Below, one piece after another: positions 28,256 to 40,169 of a stretch of 64,000 nucleotides of DNA. How positions within the stretch are numbered: the stretch's first letter is position 1; each line of letters begins with the position of its first letter. The notes under the pieces were generated by a model. That model was not told the DNA's origin. It saw only the letters and a program-made list of their open reading frames with translations, and did not search any database. The position numbers were made by a program, and so were the translations under genes. Source of the stretch: Cloeon dipterum (lineage: Eukaryota > Arthropoda > Insecta > Ephemeroptera > Baetidae); assembly GCF_949628265.1 (NCBI RefSeq), contig NC_088790.1, forward strand, positions 8,560,545-8,624,544, written 5' to 3'.

Positions 28256-29660
28256 TTACTCATACATTCCGAAGACAATTAATTGGAAGTTGACCATAGT
28301 GGTCAAATGTATAGCTGTCAATGCTCCAATCTAGAAACATCAAGTTAGTATATAGCATTTAATATTAAGCTTAGAATAAATTTGTACCTCAAATAGAAGT
28401 TTGCAACTAATTTCACGACTTTCGCCAATCATGAATGCTATGCCCTTAGAGTGTAAAAGCTCTTCCCTAAAATGGTGGAGCTCAAAATGGTTTATATTTA
28501 GTTTGAATTTTTTATAAGTACTTCATCGCAATATCTCATCTCCTCAACATGCAACTCGAGCTTCAGCAAAGCGTCACCAGTTTTCTGGCCCTATCAAGTA
28601 ATTTTTGAAAATTAATTTCATATAAGTGCATGCCCTCACCTCAAAATTGGCTAGTCCGCAACAGTAAAATAATGCAAAAGAATTGAGAGCAACCATGCTG
28701 AGATAGACTAAGTTTATGACTGTCAAAGGATTAAAAAATGAACTTTGCGTTTGAAATCCTTGCAATTTGAGCATGCCCCCTAGTGGATAATAAAGGCCGA
28801 AAATGATTTCAATATATAAATAGCTAATTGCTAAAAGGAGTAGATTGCTGTAAATGTTGTTGACAGAGAGAATGATAGAGTTGACATTTCCATGGGTTTC
28901 TCTTAGAACCGGCAGCCTTCTCTTGAACTTTAAGTCTCTCTTTTCCACAGCGTCCTGGATTTTAAAGGATAATAATTGTATAGCTTAGAACAATCTGAAG
29001 TTAAAGCCACATACCAGTATGTCATTATTCGTGTTTTCAAATACAAGTTGACAAGCCGATGCTATTAAAGCAACTCTAAGGAAATGAACCATAACCACGG
29101 TAGCAACAAGCGTGGTCCCAAATATGCTCTGGATGGCTAATTTTCCGTAAAAATATAGTTCGCTAAGTGAAAAAATAGAAAATGAAACTAAAATCATGGT
29201 AACACTAGCGTTGCTGAATCTCCGTAATTTGGTCAAACGGGTTGTATCCTTCAATAAAGAGAGTTCAACGCTAAGATCATCAAGAACGTCAGTGATTTTT
29301 GATGATTTTGTGCATCTTAAAGACAAGGAATGGATTATGAGAACCGTGGCCATAATCCTTTCGACAAAAACCATTATTCTGATCATCAACTGGGTCCCTG
29401 CTGACAATGACACACTGTAAATATCTGCGTGCCAGATTTGCTGTATGAACAGAATTATTTAAACGTTCGTCAGACATTCAGTGAACAATTAATTTAAAGC
29501 ATGCCAGTAAAAACGTTGCAAAGTGAAACAGAGGAATCGCGGTGAATATGGTACAATACAAGTTGTATAGCATTCTTCGTGTCCAACGTTCCTTCCTGTC
29601 TTGTTCATTTAATCCTAATAAGAAGGCTAAAACAATAAAAGAGGTGATGTATTCTCGCAT
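28256..29660 (-). CDS. GR3, gustatory receptor
   Basis: Exons: 29660-29505 (or 29660-29487), 29440-29015, 28954-28640, 28590-28522, 28480-28388, 28330-28256; about 377 residues. It is a close relative of GR1 and GR2 with the same six-exon plan. The end of exon 1 is ambiguous: alignment with GR2 gives CTG|GCATGC (GC donor, 64-base intron), while ATT|GTTCAC 18 bases later is a GT donor in the same phase that would leave a 46-base intron and add six residues. The exon 2 acceptor TTCATACAG is clear. The TM7 signature reads IHLTTMVNF, the His/Asn variant shared by this subgroup. Otherwise intact. Confidence 0.88.
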
Positions 29661-30285
29661 GGCTACACGTAGCCGAATGTTCTCCGAGCCCTCACTGCGT
29701 AAACAATTTAAAAATTGCTTTTTGGATATAATTTGTCTTATAATGAAATAAAGATATACACTTTAGGAAATTAAATATCAATTAGCTATTGTGTGGTTGC
29801 TAAGCACTGAACTTGCTGTGTGAATAAATAGGGTGTTTACTCATAAGGCAATTCATATGTGATGCTTGCTATCATTTGAAATACGGCGTTGACATATGTC
29901 TCTCACATTCTGGAATAAATATTTTTAAACCTAACCTAATGCTTATTTATTTATTTATAAAACCTCTAAATTAGCAAATAAGTAAAAATTGTAAAAGCCA
30001 CGAAAAACGTATTCAAGCGCTTGAATTGAAAAGGAACTAGAGATTTATAAGCTGCAAAAATGCAATTATGGAGAACGACACTGCGTTCATGGCAACGCTT
30101 AAACAGAGGCTTCAAGCAGCAATCAACGCCGTCAACATTTAAGCAAGATTGCAAATTAACTTTGATAATTCAGATAATATATGTGTTCTAACTTTTTATC
30201 TTTGAAAATTTCGAACGAAATGGAGAGAATTAGCAATAAAATCGCGCTTGCAGATTCAAAAAGAAATAAAATTAGAACAAAATTA
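29661..30285. other. Intergenic gap upstream of GR3
   Basis: AT-rich; holds the GR3 promoter region and the 5' flank of a LINE fragment inserted at about 30285. No gene is supported. Confidence 0.6.
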
Positions 30286-30930
30286 GAGTCAAAAGGGTTG
30301 CCTACCTGTCCCTCGTTAAACCCATTTTAACCTTTGGACTTCCTGCGTGGCATCCGACCACGCAGGCAAACACGATGAAATTGGAGAGAGTGCAGAGGAG
30401 GGCGCTGCGCTTTATCCACGGACGACGTCCGCCACCGCCGCAAGAAGCGAACGTTATGCCTATACAAATGCACCTAAAGTACACAGATCTGAACTTTTTC
30501 AAAAAATGCGAGGGAGGTGCTATCGACTTTAACCACCGTGCGCGCATCATCGAGAGACGACAGCTGCGAGGCGACGCAAACGAACGGCACCAGCGTCTGC
30601 AGCCGCCGCCAGTGCGTAGTGTTTTCGGCCAGCGGGCCTTTTCCTTCAGAGTGGTGCAACCGTGGAACGATCTGCCACCTGAGCTCAAAGAGTGCACCGT
30701 GGCCGAATTCCCCTCCCTTTGCAAAAAGCATTTGTGGAAAGTGAATAGTGATTAGATACGTTTCTATTGTGGCTCAGCGCGGCGAGAGATTGCACCATGT
30801 AATTGATCGTTTTGGCTCTATTTTGCCAGCACTGTTCGCCAATTCTGTCTAAAACCGTTATGTGATTTTATATCCTGTTATTTTATGTATTTATGACAAG
30901 GCAGAATAAACAAGAATAATAATAAGCTTT
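30285..30930 (+). mobile_element. 5'-truncated non-LTR retrotransposon (LINE) fragment
   Basis: A frame running 30291-30755 encodes the end of a reverse transcriptase ORF: AYLSLVKPILTFGLPAWHP, then KLERVQRRALRFI, and later VVQPWNDLPPELKE followed by FPSLCKKHLWK and a stop. These are the usual C-terminal blocks of Jockey/CR1-type LINE ORF2 proteins after the RT palm. Catalytic YxDD and endonuclease parts are absent, so the copy is truncated at its 5' end and immobile by itself. A 3' UTR of about 170 bases ends in an ATA-rich tail (AATAATAATAAG), typical of such elements. A long minus-strand frame over the same bases is its shadow. Confidence 0.85.
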
Positions 30931-31189
30931 CATTAATCGACGAATTTCAGTTTCTAAGCGCATCCAAACTCTCATAAAATAAATTTTAACTTGCATGCTT
31001 TTATCTATACTGCATTTTGAAACAAAACATGTTTTATATTAAAAACGCCCAATGCCTTTACTTCAGGAAAATAATCCATTATGATTTTCCTTAGTTGTTC
31101 AGACGAGTCAATAACAACGTATTGTTTGGCATTCTTGACGCCAATTTGATAGCTGGGTTTATTTTCTCAAACATGCTGCACTCTGCAAA
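30931..31189. other. Intergenic DNA between LINE fragment and GR4
   Basis: AT-rich, no gene seen. It contains the 3' flank of GR4. Confidence 0.5.
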
Positions 31190-32554
31190 TCAACTCTCAT
31201 TTGATACTATTTTTGAATATAATATGTGGTACTGAATGAGCGTAGTCAAGGTACGAAGATATTGCACCTGCAATCTAACAAAAAAAATAATTAATGGATT
31301 GGAGGAATTCAGTTATGTTCAAAATTACAATGAACATTGTTGGCTTTTCGATTTTAAAGATTCCAAAAGAAGTGTAGTTTAATTTCTGGTAATGAAGAGT
31401 CTCTTGTCGAAATAGATAGAGCTTAAATTTAATGTTTTATTTAAGGACTAGCAGTGTCAAAAAACTGTGAAATTAATTTCACCTGCTCTCTAAAGAGTCT
31501 GTTTTTGTTTTCTTCCAGATTCATTTCCATTTTGTAAAGAATTTCCTTTGTTTGATTCATCTGCAATTTAAACCAAAAATTACAATTAAAAAAGAAATTC
31601 ACAAATTTGGTTTGTACCTCCGTCATTGTGGACTCACATTTAATAGACACGTGAAGCAAGTGAGCAAGCAACTCCACAATCCAGACAGCACAACAGAAGA
31701 AAAGCTGGATTCTGTTTTTGGAGTAAAACTGCTCCAGGTCCCAAATTGAAATGATAATAAGGTAGAGAGAGAGGAGGATGTTGTAAGAGAATACGGATGG
31801 CGAAAAGAGCAGCACTCCTTGAAGCGAGTCGCTCGTTAATGACACAACGTCGCAAATATCTGAAAATGCACTGCGCAAGAACGCGATTTTCAAACATCTT
31901 TCGCCTGTTGTTTTGCTACAAGACCACTTGAGATCAATGTCCTAAAATACCAGAAGTTATGATAAACTATCGTGACAAATTAATGTTGAGTACCTTTAAT
32001 CTTGAATTGACTACAGCAAAAAGATGTTCGGTATGCGTGGCGATTAAAATTAACAAAGTATTCAGAACTATATTGGCATAGAATGCAAAATAAGCCGTAG
32101 CTAAAACTAACACGTTTGAGAGTTCATAAGGATAAAAATAAAATTCCAGTGACATGACTAAAAGAAACATGCATGTGTGAATGTACAAAGTTCGTATAGG
32201 TTGTACTTTTGCTTTGGAAATTAAATCTTCATCATACAAGAGTCTCGATAAAAGCTCATCGAGAGATTTCAAAAGTTTGGTGAAGTTATTTCCACCAAAA
32301 ATTAGGAAATGAAGGGTTCCAAAATGTCCTGCTGTGATCAAACAAGATAAAATGCTGGCACCCAGGCTAAGGACAACATTATAATCGTCTGCGGGTCTCG
32401 TCACCAAATTGGAAATCAACCAAAACAACGCCAGAATATTAAAGCTGGTTAAAGTAACGCAGTAAATTGTACACCACTTTCCGCCAGCTGGATATAAACC
32501 AAAAATCTTGCAGAAAATAGTGATCGGGTACAAAGCACGATGCACCAACAACAT
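31190..32554 (-). CDS. GR4, gustatory receptor with disturbed TM7 exon
   Basis: Exons: 32554-31994, 31941-31618, 31560-31483, 31421-31329, then a final exon read in one of two ways. About 377 residues. Exon 1 (187 codons, MLLVHRALYP..., FCKIFGLYPAG) and the FRQETLHYQ block of the 31-codon exon are typical of the main GR subgroup in this array. In the last exon, acceptor TTAG (exon from 31274) gives IAGAISSYLDYA, matching TM7 of its neighbours up to Y-L, but misses the Q-F end. Acceptor GCAG (from 31267) gives TTLIQYH in another frame. The two halves fit one ancestral TM7 interrupted by a single extra base. The gene is either newly damaged or rescued by the downstream acceptor. Confidence 0.8.
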
Positions 32555-32641
32555 AGTTCATCCACATAATGCTCTTTATTCCCGGCGGACTATTTGCCAA
32601 AATGTCCAAGACGGAAAAACAAACGGAATGTTTTGATAGCC

Positions 32642-33969
32642 TCAATTATTGTTCTCTTTCAGCCCTTCGATTAGCATATGGAATTGGATGAACGTGGCTA
32701 GATATGTGACGATAGTTCCATACACCTGCGAAAATCAAAATCGATATTGGTATCAAATCATAGAGTTAATAATTTGTAAATACAATAGCTACTAAGGTGA
32801 AGTCCAATTTGTAAACGCCGTAAATGTTGTAGCTTGTGTTTTGATAATGCACCACCTCAAAGTAAAATGCTCGCACCTACAAAGTCGATTGAAATTCAAT
32901 TTCCAATGGAGAAAAGGTTGCATATCAATTACTTTTTCTCTCAGTTCACACTCACTCAGCCGCATTTCTAATTTGTAAAGGATGTCTCTCGTGGCTGCAA
33001 CCTGGACATGAGCTATTTTATTTCTTTTTTCACACACTTATATTTTACTCAAGAAACCTCTCTTTGCGCTCTCTGGCAATCGTGCGTTACGTTTAGAATG
33101 TTCATAAATGTCAGAGAGAGCCATATTGAAGTATTCACAATGAGATCAGCGTAATTAGCAAACTTGTCTTCTAGTTTAGTAATCGTAACTAACAGAAAAT
33201 ATCCATTGGCGATGTTGAGAAACATGGTTATTGGCACGGAGAACAAGGTCAAAGGTTGAAATGTGCAGCTAGTAACGTCGATTGACATACAAATTTTGTT
33301 GAAAGACATCCTCAGGATCTCAATGTCTGGTCTGTTGGAAAATGCCTCTTTCATATTCTATTAAATGCGACTGTAAAGCGTGATTTTTTTTTTGTTTGGA
33401 AACTATAGCATTACCCCCAGTTCTATGTTAATTTTTCTCAAAGTGTAGTGCGATATCCTAGCAAGAGCAGAAATCAAGAGATCCGTTTGGATGACGGCAA
33501 AGAAAGTGGAATAGCTAGCTGTAAAAAGCGAAAACCAGCTCAAATCAAGATCTTCAATGCAGTAACTGAGTCCCAGCGAAAGAGTCAACGGTGAGGCGTA
33601 TATTATAAAATTAATTTTACTACGTCGGCAAATTTGTTCCGAGTGCGATTGATCTCTCCAAAAGATTGCTTCATTGATCAATTTTGTGAGCCGTCTGAAT
33701 GGATGTCCCTTAATAATAATAAAATAGACATTTCCAATGCTTCGGACAATCGCTAAACACATATAGAGTCCGTTTATGATGCACATCAATGCGTTATATT
33801 TATAGTTAGAATAGTTTGAAAAATATTCCTGCACCACAAAAATTGCTAGCGAAGCTATGGCTATTTGCAAAAGAATGCAGTAGCATTTGTGCAGTTTAGA
33901 GCCGGCTGGATAAATTCCGAAGATTGTGCACCAGAGAATGTCCCACGACAACGTCTTTTCAGCAAACAT
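32642..33969 (-). CDS. GR5, gustatory receptor
   Basis: Exons: 33969-33415, 33357-33058, 33001-32933, 32876-32784, 32725-32642; about 366 residues, GT..AG and phase 0 throughout. The N-terminus (start MFAEKTLSWDI) has the C-T-I-F-G-I-Y-P-A-G motif seen in most GRs here. Exon 3 carries the ILYKLEM segment, exon 4 FYFEVVHYQNT, and the last exon a textbook TYLATFIQF. It looks fully intact. The stop is only 87 bases upstream of the GR4 ATG, and its AATAAA (32580-32575) lies about 21 bases before that ATG, so the GR4 promoter must overlap the GR5 3' end unless the two share a transcript. Confidence 0.92.
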
Positions 33970-34061
33970 ATTCGGCCAAATGCATTAGCATCAACAAACG
34001 CGACGGATAAATGGATCAAACAACCATTTACGTCAGTTTAAATATTTTATTAACGGCAGTA

Positions 34062-35379
34062 TTACAACAAAGAATCTATTTGCTGCGCCGCGAAATAGAA
34101 TTGAAGCAAAGTAGCGAGGTAAGTGATGGCAGATCCATACATCTGAAATAATTATTTGTGTTTCGAAAAGAGTTTTGGCTCGCTCTTATTGATTTCATTA
34201 CCAAAGTCAATAAAGATCGATCAATTTTATGCGTGTCCACGACATTAAAGTTCGTCGTCTGGTAATGCAATGATTCGTAGAAGAACAAAGCGACCTGATG
34301 AATAATGAGTGATTTTTTAATATTTGGAATTAAATAAAAAAAAAATCTTACCGTTTCTCTACATTCACTTGCGGCTTTCATTTCAAAGCGATACAGTAAG
34401 TTTTTTGTGAGCTTTATCTAAAATTGATTAAAGAGGAAATTAAATACATGGAATATGGAAATTTCCTTTTATTACTTGGTCTTGAACGCGATGACACCGC
34501 AGCGTGACATAAACTAGATTCAGCGTTAGAGTGGAACACCAGCAAAAGCAATCGGCAACGGCGGAAAGCCTAGATTGCTCGTAAAACTGGTCACGAAAAT
34601 GAATGATTAAAAAATACACATTACTTATGTAGACAAAAAAGAAAGACGGCACGAAGGAGATATTCAACGGTTGAAATACTAAATTGGTCGATTCAATAAA
34701 TTTTCCGGTTTCAGCAAAATATTGCCTCAGAGAATTCAACCGAAAATTTGTTGTTCGCTGCGTTCCTGCAGAAAAAAGCTCCTTCAAGATTAAATTTAGC
34801 AATCAGTTTGATTAAATTGGGAATCACCTTAATTTCTGAGTTGATTTTCACATAAATAAGTTCGGAAACTCTTGCAAGAGCAGTAATCATTGTATTTGAT
34901 TGCAGCATGCATATAATTGTAAAAAATTGCATTCCAATGCTGCTAAGTTGAGTCCAGGTTCTGTCCAGGAAAAAATTTTCGAGCCACACGCTGATAAAAA
35001 GGATAAAGGCGCAAAGTGAGGCCAAGAAAAAATGGTCCCTCCTGATGACTTCCAGCTCTGTTTTCTGAATTTCTGCATCGTTAACCAGCTGCTCTAGTTT
35101 AGAGATGTTATCTTGAAAAGCTTTCTTTTTAAATGATATGAAATAAAGGTTTCCAATAGTTCTGGCCATCGATACAAAGAAATAGATGGTGCTAAGTGTC
35201 TCTGTTGTTGCATTGTGAGTTTCCCTCTCGGATTTCACGAGCAGCAGAATACTTCCAACAATAGTGAAAATATGCAACAACGAGCTATAAATACTGCAAT
35301 AAATGTTGAACGAGGGGAGAATGCCGAATATTTTGCATATAAAATAATCAACAGAAAGAGCTGCCTGGAGAGGCATCAT
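34062..35379 (-). CDS. GR6, gustatory receptor
   Basis: Exons: 35379-34828, 34781-34476, 34417-34352, 34294-34202, 34142-34062; about 365 residues, all phase 0. Two adjacent ATGs (35379, 35376) could start the protein. The exon 2 acceptor is taken at CTTGAAG|GAG because it keeps phase; the later TCTGCAG would shift frame. It groups with GR9 and GR13 by RCHRVQDQ/RCHRVEEK before the intron and the LFFYESLHYQTTNFNV run. TM7 is ITYLATLLQF. A minus-strand AATAAA lies about 11 bases after the stop, so the 3' UTR is very short, and GR5 begins 92 bases on. Confidence 0.92.
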
Positions 35380-35571
35380 GATGTGAACTGCAGCGATAGC
35401 TCAAATTACAAAGTTGATTGATTTATCTACTACACTTAAATTAATGAATATTATTTTGGCAACAACATGAAACGTTAAATAAATAAATGACACATAAAAA
35501 GTTGAAGGATTGATCACTTTAAAATAAAGAAGCAGCAATATTATAAAACATTGCCGAATTTTTATTTGTTT

Positions 35572-36892
35572 TTACGCAGTACAATCAGTTTGATTTGCCG
35601 CAGAGTGAAACTGAATAATTGTAGCGAGGTATGTAACAAGAGGACCAATCATCTAGATCACGAGAGAAATGCATTTTAAAATAAGTAAAAATATACATTA
35701 TGATTAACTTACAAGAGTAATTAACGTTTTATCCAAATTAAAAACTCCAAATACGCTGTACCCAACACACTGGCAGTGAATAGTTTCACAATAGAACGTA
35801 GCAATCTGAAATAAGCATTTTATTTACAAAACAAATAAGAGAATTTATAATTACATCTTGTTTACTCGTCTCACTCTGATTCGTCATTTCTAATTTATAC
35901 AGCAAATTCTTCGTTTTAGCAACCTAAAAAATCTAAAAATTAATTTAAATTTAAAACAAAATAGTTTTTTAACTTTCCTCGTCCTTCATTCTATGAGAGC
36001 GAATAGAGACATACACAATGTTCAAAGTTATAACAAATATCCAGTTCAGACACATACACATGGACTGGATCTTTTTTTGATCGTAATAACTATCCATGTT
36101 GAACTGAGAGACGATTATGTAGTAAAAATTCATCAAATTAAAAAAGAAAAAAGAAGGAATAAAAGAGGCTGTCAGCGGACTGAAAGCAAAGCTAGTTGCG
36201 TTGATAACACTGCAAATATCAGCATAGCTTCTACGTAAAAGCACCAACGTCTTTTCGCACAGGTTTTCATTCATTTCCTACACGGGCTAAAATTAAAATT
36301 AGCTCCAGGAAAACCGTTAAATTTATACCTCTAAATATTTGTTTATTCTCTTTAATAATGTTTCTGATGTCCACGCCAACGCAGCTAGCAATAAATTCGT
36401 CTGAACCATGACCATTGCTGCGAAGTATGCTGAATACACCTGGAAAATGACTCCATCGACCGGGAAAAAAGTTAACTCGATCACCGCGCTCCACACCAAC
36501 AATGGATAGTTAACAAACGCCATCATCAAGTGAATTAGGTTGATTGCAGCAAATTCAGTAGATGGAACATTCAGTTGTTTAATCAGTCTAGTTTTCTCAG
36601 TCAGTATTATTTCGAGTCTGTCAGCGTGAAAAATCAAAGCAAACAGATTGCCGACACTTCTAACCAACGTCAGCAATCCGCATATCACGTTGAGCGCGTC
36701 AGATAATGGGTTATATTGCAGAAAAATGTCATCGCTGCTTTCTATCCGAGCTTTGAAAGTCAGAAATATGGACACAATGCAAATTATTTGCAGCGTGGAG
36801 GCGTACAATTTGTAAGGCATTGAATCGGTGCCATAAATTCCGGTAATCTTGCTAAGAAAAATGTCAAGAGAGAGTGCTTTACACGAACCCAT
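35572..36892 (-). CDS. GR7, gustatory receptor needing a GA donor
   Basis: Exons: 36892-36329, 36277-35978, 35923-35855, 35805-35713, 35652-35572; about 368 residues. It is a tandem duplicate of GR8: exon lengths are near identical and blocks such as LDIFLxKIxGxYGTDS and SxRMKDE are shared. Intron 2 begins GAG|GAAAGT. Joining at this GA keeps phase 0 with exon 3 (VAKTKNLLYKLE), whereas the nearby GT (GAGGAAA|GT) leads straight to a stop. GR8 has GAG|GCAAGT at the same site. GR7 is therefore either spliced at a rare GA..AG intron or has just lost function. TM7 is VTYLATIIQF. A minus-strand AATAAA lies six bases past the stop. Confidence 0.85.
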
Positions 36893-37210
36893 TATTACCG
36901 GAGCTTAACTCTTTCTCCTAAATTAGGAGCTGTACGGTTCAATTTTCACCTTAGATATCAACACTAAGATCAATCGTTTAAATAGGAAATGACTAAATGA
37001 ACTGCAGCCATGCGTTAAGTTTTTTATTTATCAATATGACTTTGATGTCGCACTCAAGAATAATGAAAAACAAACATGCTCTTAACGAGGTCAAGACGGT
37101 TGTCATATCAAAATGATTGAATTCTGTTTATTGAGAATAATATATTTATTTTAAAATATCCAGATAATTAATAAAGCAGGCAAGAAATGTCCGCCAAAAT
37201 ACTTGTAAAC
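36893..37210. other. Intergenic region between GR8 and GR7
   Basis: About 318 bases, AT-rich, containing the GR8 3' flank and GR7 upstream DNA. No motif was recognised. Confidence 0.5.
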
Positions 37211-38545
37211 CTATTTTGACTGCATAACTTGATTTGATGCAGAGTGGAACTGAATAATCGTAGCGAGGTACGTAATAAGCGGACCAGTCATCTTCATGAG
37301 AGAAAATGAATCAGAATCTAGCAATCGTTATAATTTTAATAATCATACAATTGCAAGCAGAGTTTTGTCTAATGTGAAAACTCCAAACACGTTGTATCCA
37401 GCACGCTGACAGTGTATGGTTTCAAAGTAAAACGCTGCAATCTGATAAAAGAAATTATTATATAAAATTCGACTGATTTAATTTTTATGTTAAATACGTC
37501 ATGTTTTAAATGTTCACACTGAATGTTCAATCCCAATTTATAAAGCAAATTCATCGTTCTCGTGACCTATTAAAAAGGCAAAAGTTACTTACTTTTGATA
37601 AAATCTTAATAATTTTTTAAACTTGCCTCATCCTTCATTCTTTGAGATCGTAATGACAAATACAAAATGTTGAAGTTTATCACAATTATCCAGCTGATGC
37701 AGATGATTGAGGTTTCGATCTTATTTTTTTCGAAATAAATGTCCATGCTGAACTGAGAGATGATCATGTAGTATGCGTTCATTAAATTCAAAAAGAAAAA
37801 AGAAGGAATGGAAAATGCCGTCAACGGACTAAATGCCTGGCTTGTTTCATCGATAGCACTGCATATACTAGAGTAGCAGGAGCGAATGTGCGCTAGAGTC
37901 TCGTGGCGGGTATTTTCACCCATATCCTGAATATATTGTGTTTATCAAAACCGCAATTTCTATTGAATAACAAAATTACATTACCTTCAAAGTATTGTTT
38001 GTTCTCTTTAGTAATATTTCCGCAATCCACGCAAATGCAGCGAGCATCAAATTTGTCTGCACCAAAGCCACAGTTGCGAAGTATTCAACAAACATCTGAA
38101 TAAGTATTCCGTTCCCCAGAAGTAAATTGTACTCAATTGCTGCAGTGCATGCGAATATTGAATAGTTCATAATGTTCAATAATATGTGGATCTTGTTGAT
38201 TGGAGCAAATTCAGTTGTTGGAATGTTCAGTTGACTAATTAGTCTATTTTTTGTCGTCAAAATTATTTTCAATCTTCCTGAGTGACACATCAGAGCAAGT
38301 AAATTGCCCGCACTTCTAACTACAGCTAAAAATCCGTAAATTACGTTTAGCACGTCCGATAGTGGGCTGTATTGGAGAAAATCAATGTTAGTCTCAGTTC
38401 GAGCTTTGAGTGTCATGTAAAAAGCCACAAAGCAAATTATCTGCAGAGCGGAGGCGTATAATTTATAAGCTATCGAATCGGTGCCGTACACTCCAGCAAT
38501 TTTACACAGAAAAATGTCCAAAGAAATTGCACTCTCCACACTCAT
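37211..38545 (-). CDS. GR8, gustatory receptor with a GC-AG intron
   Basis: Exons: 38545-37985, 37926-37627, 37566-37498, 37441-37349, 37291-37211; about 367 residues. Start MSVESAISLDIFLCK. Intron 2 (60 bases) starts GAG|GCAAGT, which matches the known GC-AG donor consensus, and keeps phase 0. Translating through instead meets a stop within a few codons. The remaining introns are GT..AG. Exon 4 has FYFETIHCQRAGYNVFG and TM7 is ITYLATIIQF. It is the closest paralogue of GR7, together forming the most recent-looking duplicate pair in the array. Confidence 0.9.
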
Positions 38546-38857
38546 TTCAAATTATCAAACTATGTGTTGCTCGAGAACGATTTCTAACAATGTCCAATAT
38601 TCAAACCACTTGTTTTGAGTGGTGTCGTGAACGAGAAATTCGATGGTGTTAAATTGATTTTTGTTATAGCAAAGAAACCACGTTGGCCTCGTGTTTTTAT
38701 TTGATTGGCAATAAGAAGGCCTCCTGAATGGACGCAGCAGTGTTCAAGGCCATTATATACGCAACTCAATTTTGAATCGCTTCCAATTGTGGCTCTTGAT
38801 AAAGGAAACAAATAAAACATTTTGTATTCTTTCTGGATTATTTTTTCTTGTGAAAAT
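38546..38857. other. Intergenic region between GR9 and GR8
   Basis: About 312 bases, no gene seen. A plus-strand frame starting inside GR8 crosses it and is a shadow. Confidence 0.5.
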
Positions 38858-40169
38858 TTAACATACAATAGAATCTAATTGCTTCGCCGCAAATTTGAAT
38901 TGAACAAGAGTAGCAAGGTATGTAAATGAAGATCCGTATACCTGAAATATCAATAACAGTTTAGAATTTCTCCAGCAATGAAATGTATATTTACTGTCGC
39001 CAATAGCGATCTATTGATCATTTGTGAATTAAAAACATTGAAGCTCGTTGATTGGTAATGCAAGGACTCGTGAAAGAATAATGACACCTGGAACATCGTA
39101 TAGCGCTTATAACAAGCAGTCGAGTTTAAATCTATCATATCTTACGCTCTCTTTTATTTCATCAGTCGATCTCATTTCCAAGTAATAAAGTATATTTTTG
39201 GTACTCTTAATCTGTATTGTACAGATTTTATCATTTGATGTGAGTTTATTTAATGCATATATTACCTTCTCTTCAACTCGGTGGCAACGCATTGTGACGT
39301 ATATCAAATTCAAAGTGAGCACTATTATCCAACAGGAGCAGTCGATTGCAATGGAAAACGACTTCTTTGCTGACAAGTTGTCATATTCCCAAAAGGTCAA
39401 TGTCAAGTAGAACACGTTGATTAAATAGAAGATGAAGAACGAAGGCACCATGCAGATATTCAGCGGCTGGAAAGCCTGGCTCGTTAGCTCGACCAAGCTG
39501 CAAGATTCGACATAGCACCAACGCAAAGTGGCTAGATGAGATTCGTGCAATTGGAGCTGAAAAATGTAAAAGACTTTACGTTTTTCGAAATTGAAATCTG
39601 TGTCGGATAACCTGGATGGCTGAGTTGATTTTCGAAAGAACAAGTTCTAGCATCCAGGCGATTGCAGCAGTTAGCATGTTTGATTGAAATATCGAGAGCA
39701 AAGTGAAAAATTGAAGTCCAATGTTGCATATGAGTGTCCAGCTTCTGTCTGCATAAAAATCTTCTATCCATACACTGGTTAACAAAATAAGCGCGCAGAA
39801 AAAAAATATCAAGAGTTGGACTTTGCAGATTAATTTTAAGTCATTATTACGGATGTTCAATTCCATAGTCAATATTTGCAATTTGATTAAATTGTAGAGC
39901 ATTCGTTTGCTTTGCAATGCGACAAAAAATATGTTGCCAACGAGCCTGATCAAGGCTACAAGGGTAAATATTGGGCCTAGAATGTCTACTCCATTAAGGT
40001 TTTCCACTGTTGACATCCGCAGCACATAAATGCACACTGCTGCTGCAAACAGGTTGAGCAGCACACTGTAGAGTTTGTAAAGCGAGCTTCCCAATGGAAA
40101 TATCCCGAGAACTTTGCACAGAAAAATATCAACAGCCAAAGCTGATATAACTGACATGGTGCCCGGCAA
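38858..40169 (-). CDS. GR9, gustatory receptor
   Basis: Exons: 40169-39612, 39556-39266, 39211-39146, 39087-38995, 38941-38858; about 363 residues (359 from the second ATG at 40157, whose MSVISALAVDIFLCK aligns best with GR8). All introns GT..AG, phase 0. It groups with GR6 and GR13: RCHRVEEK ends exon 2 and LFFHESLHYQSTSFNV lies in exon 4. TM7 is FTYLATLVQF. The position of GR9 beyond GR7/GR8, with its sister GR6 on the other side, suggests duplication of a multi-gene block or insertion of the GR7/8 pair. Confidence 0.92.

Noticed and set aside
30302..30724. 140-codon minus-strand frame
   Set aside because: It is antisense to the LINE reverse-transcriptase fragment, whose plus-strand frame has recognisable family blocks.
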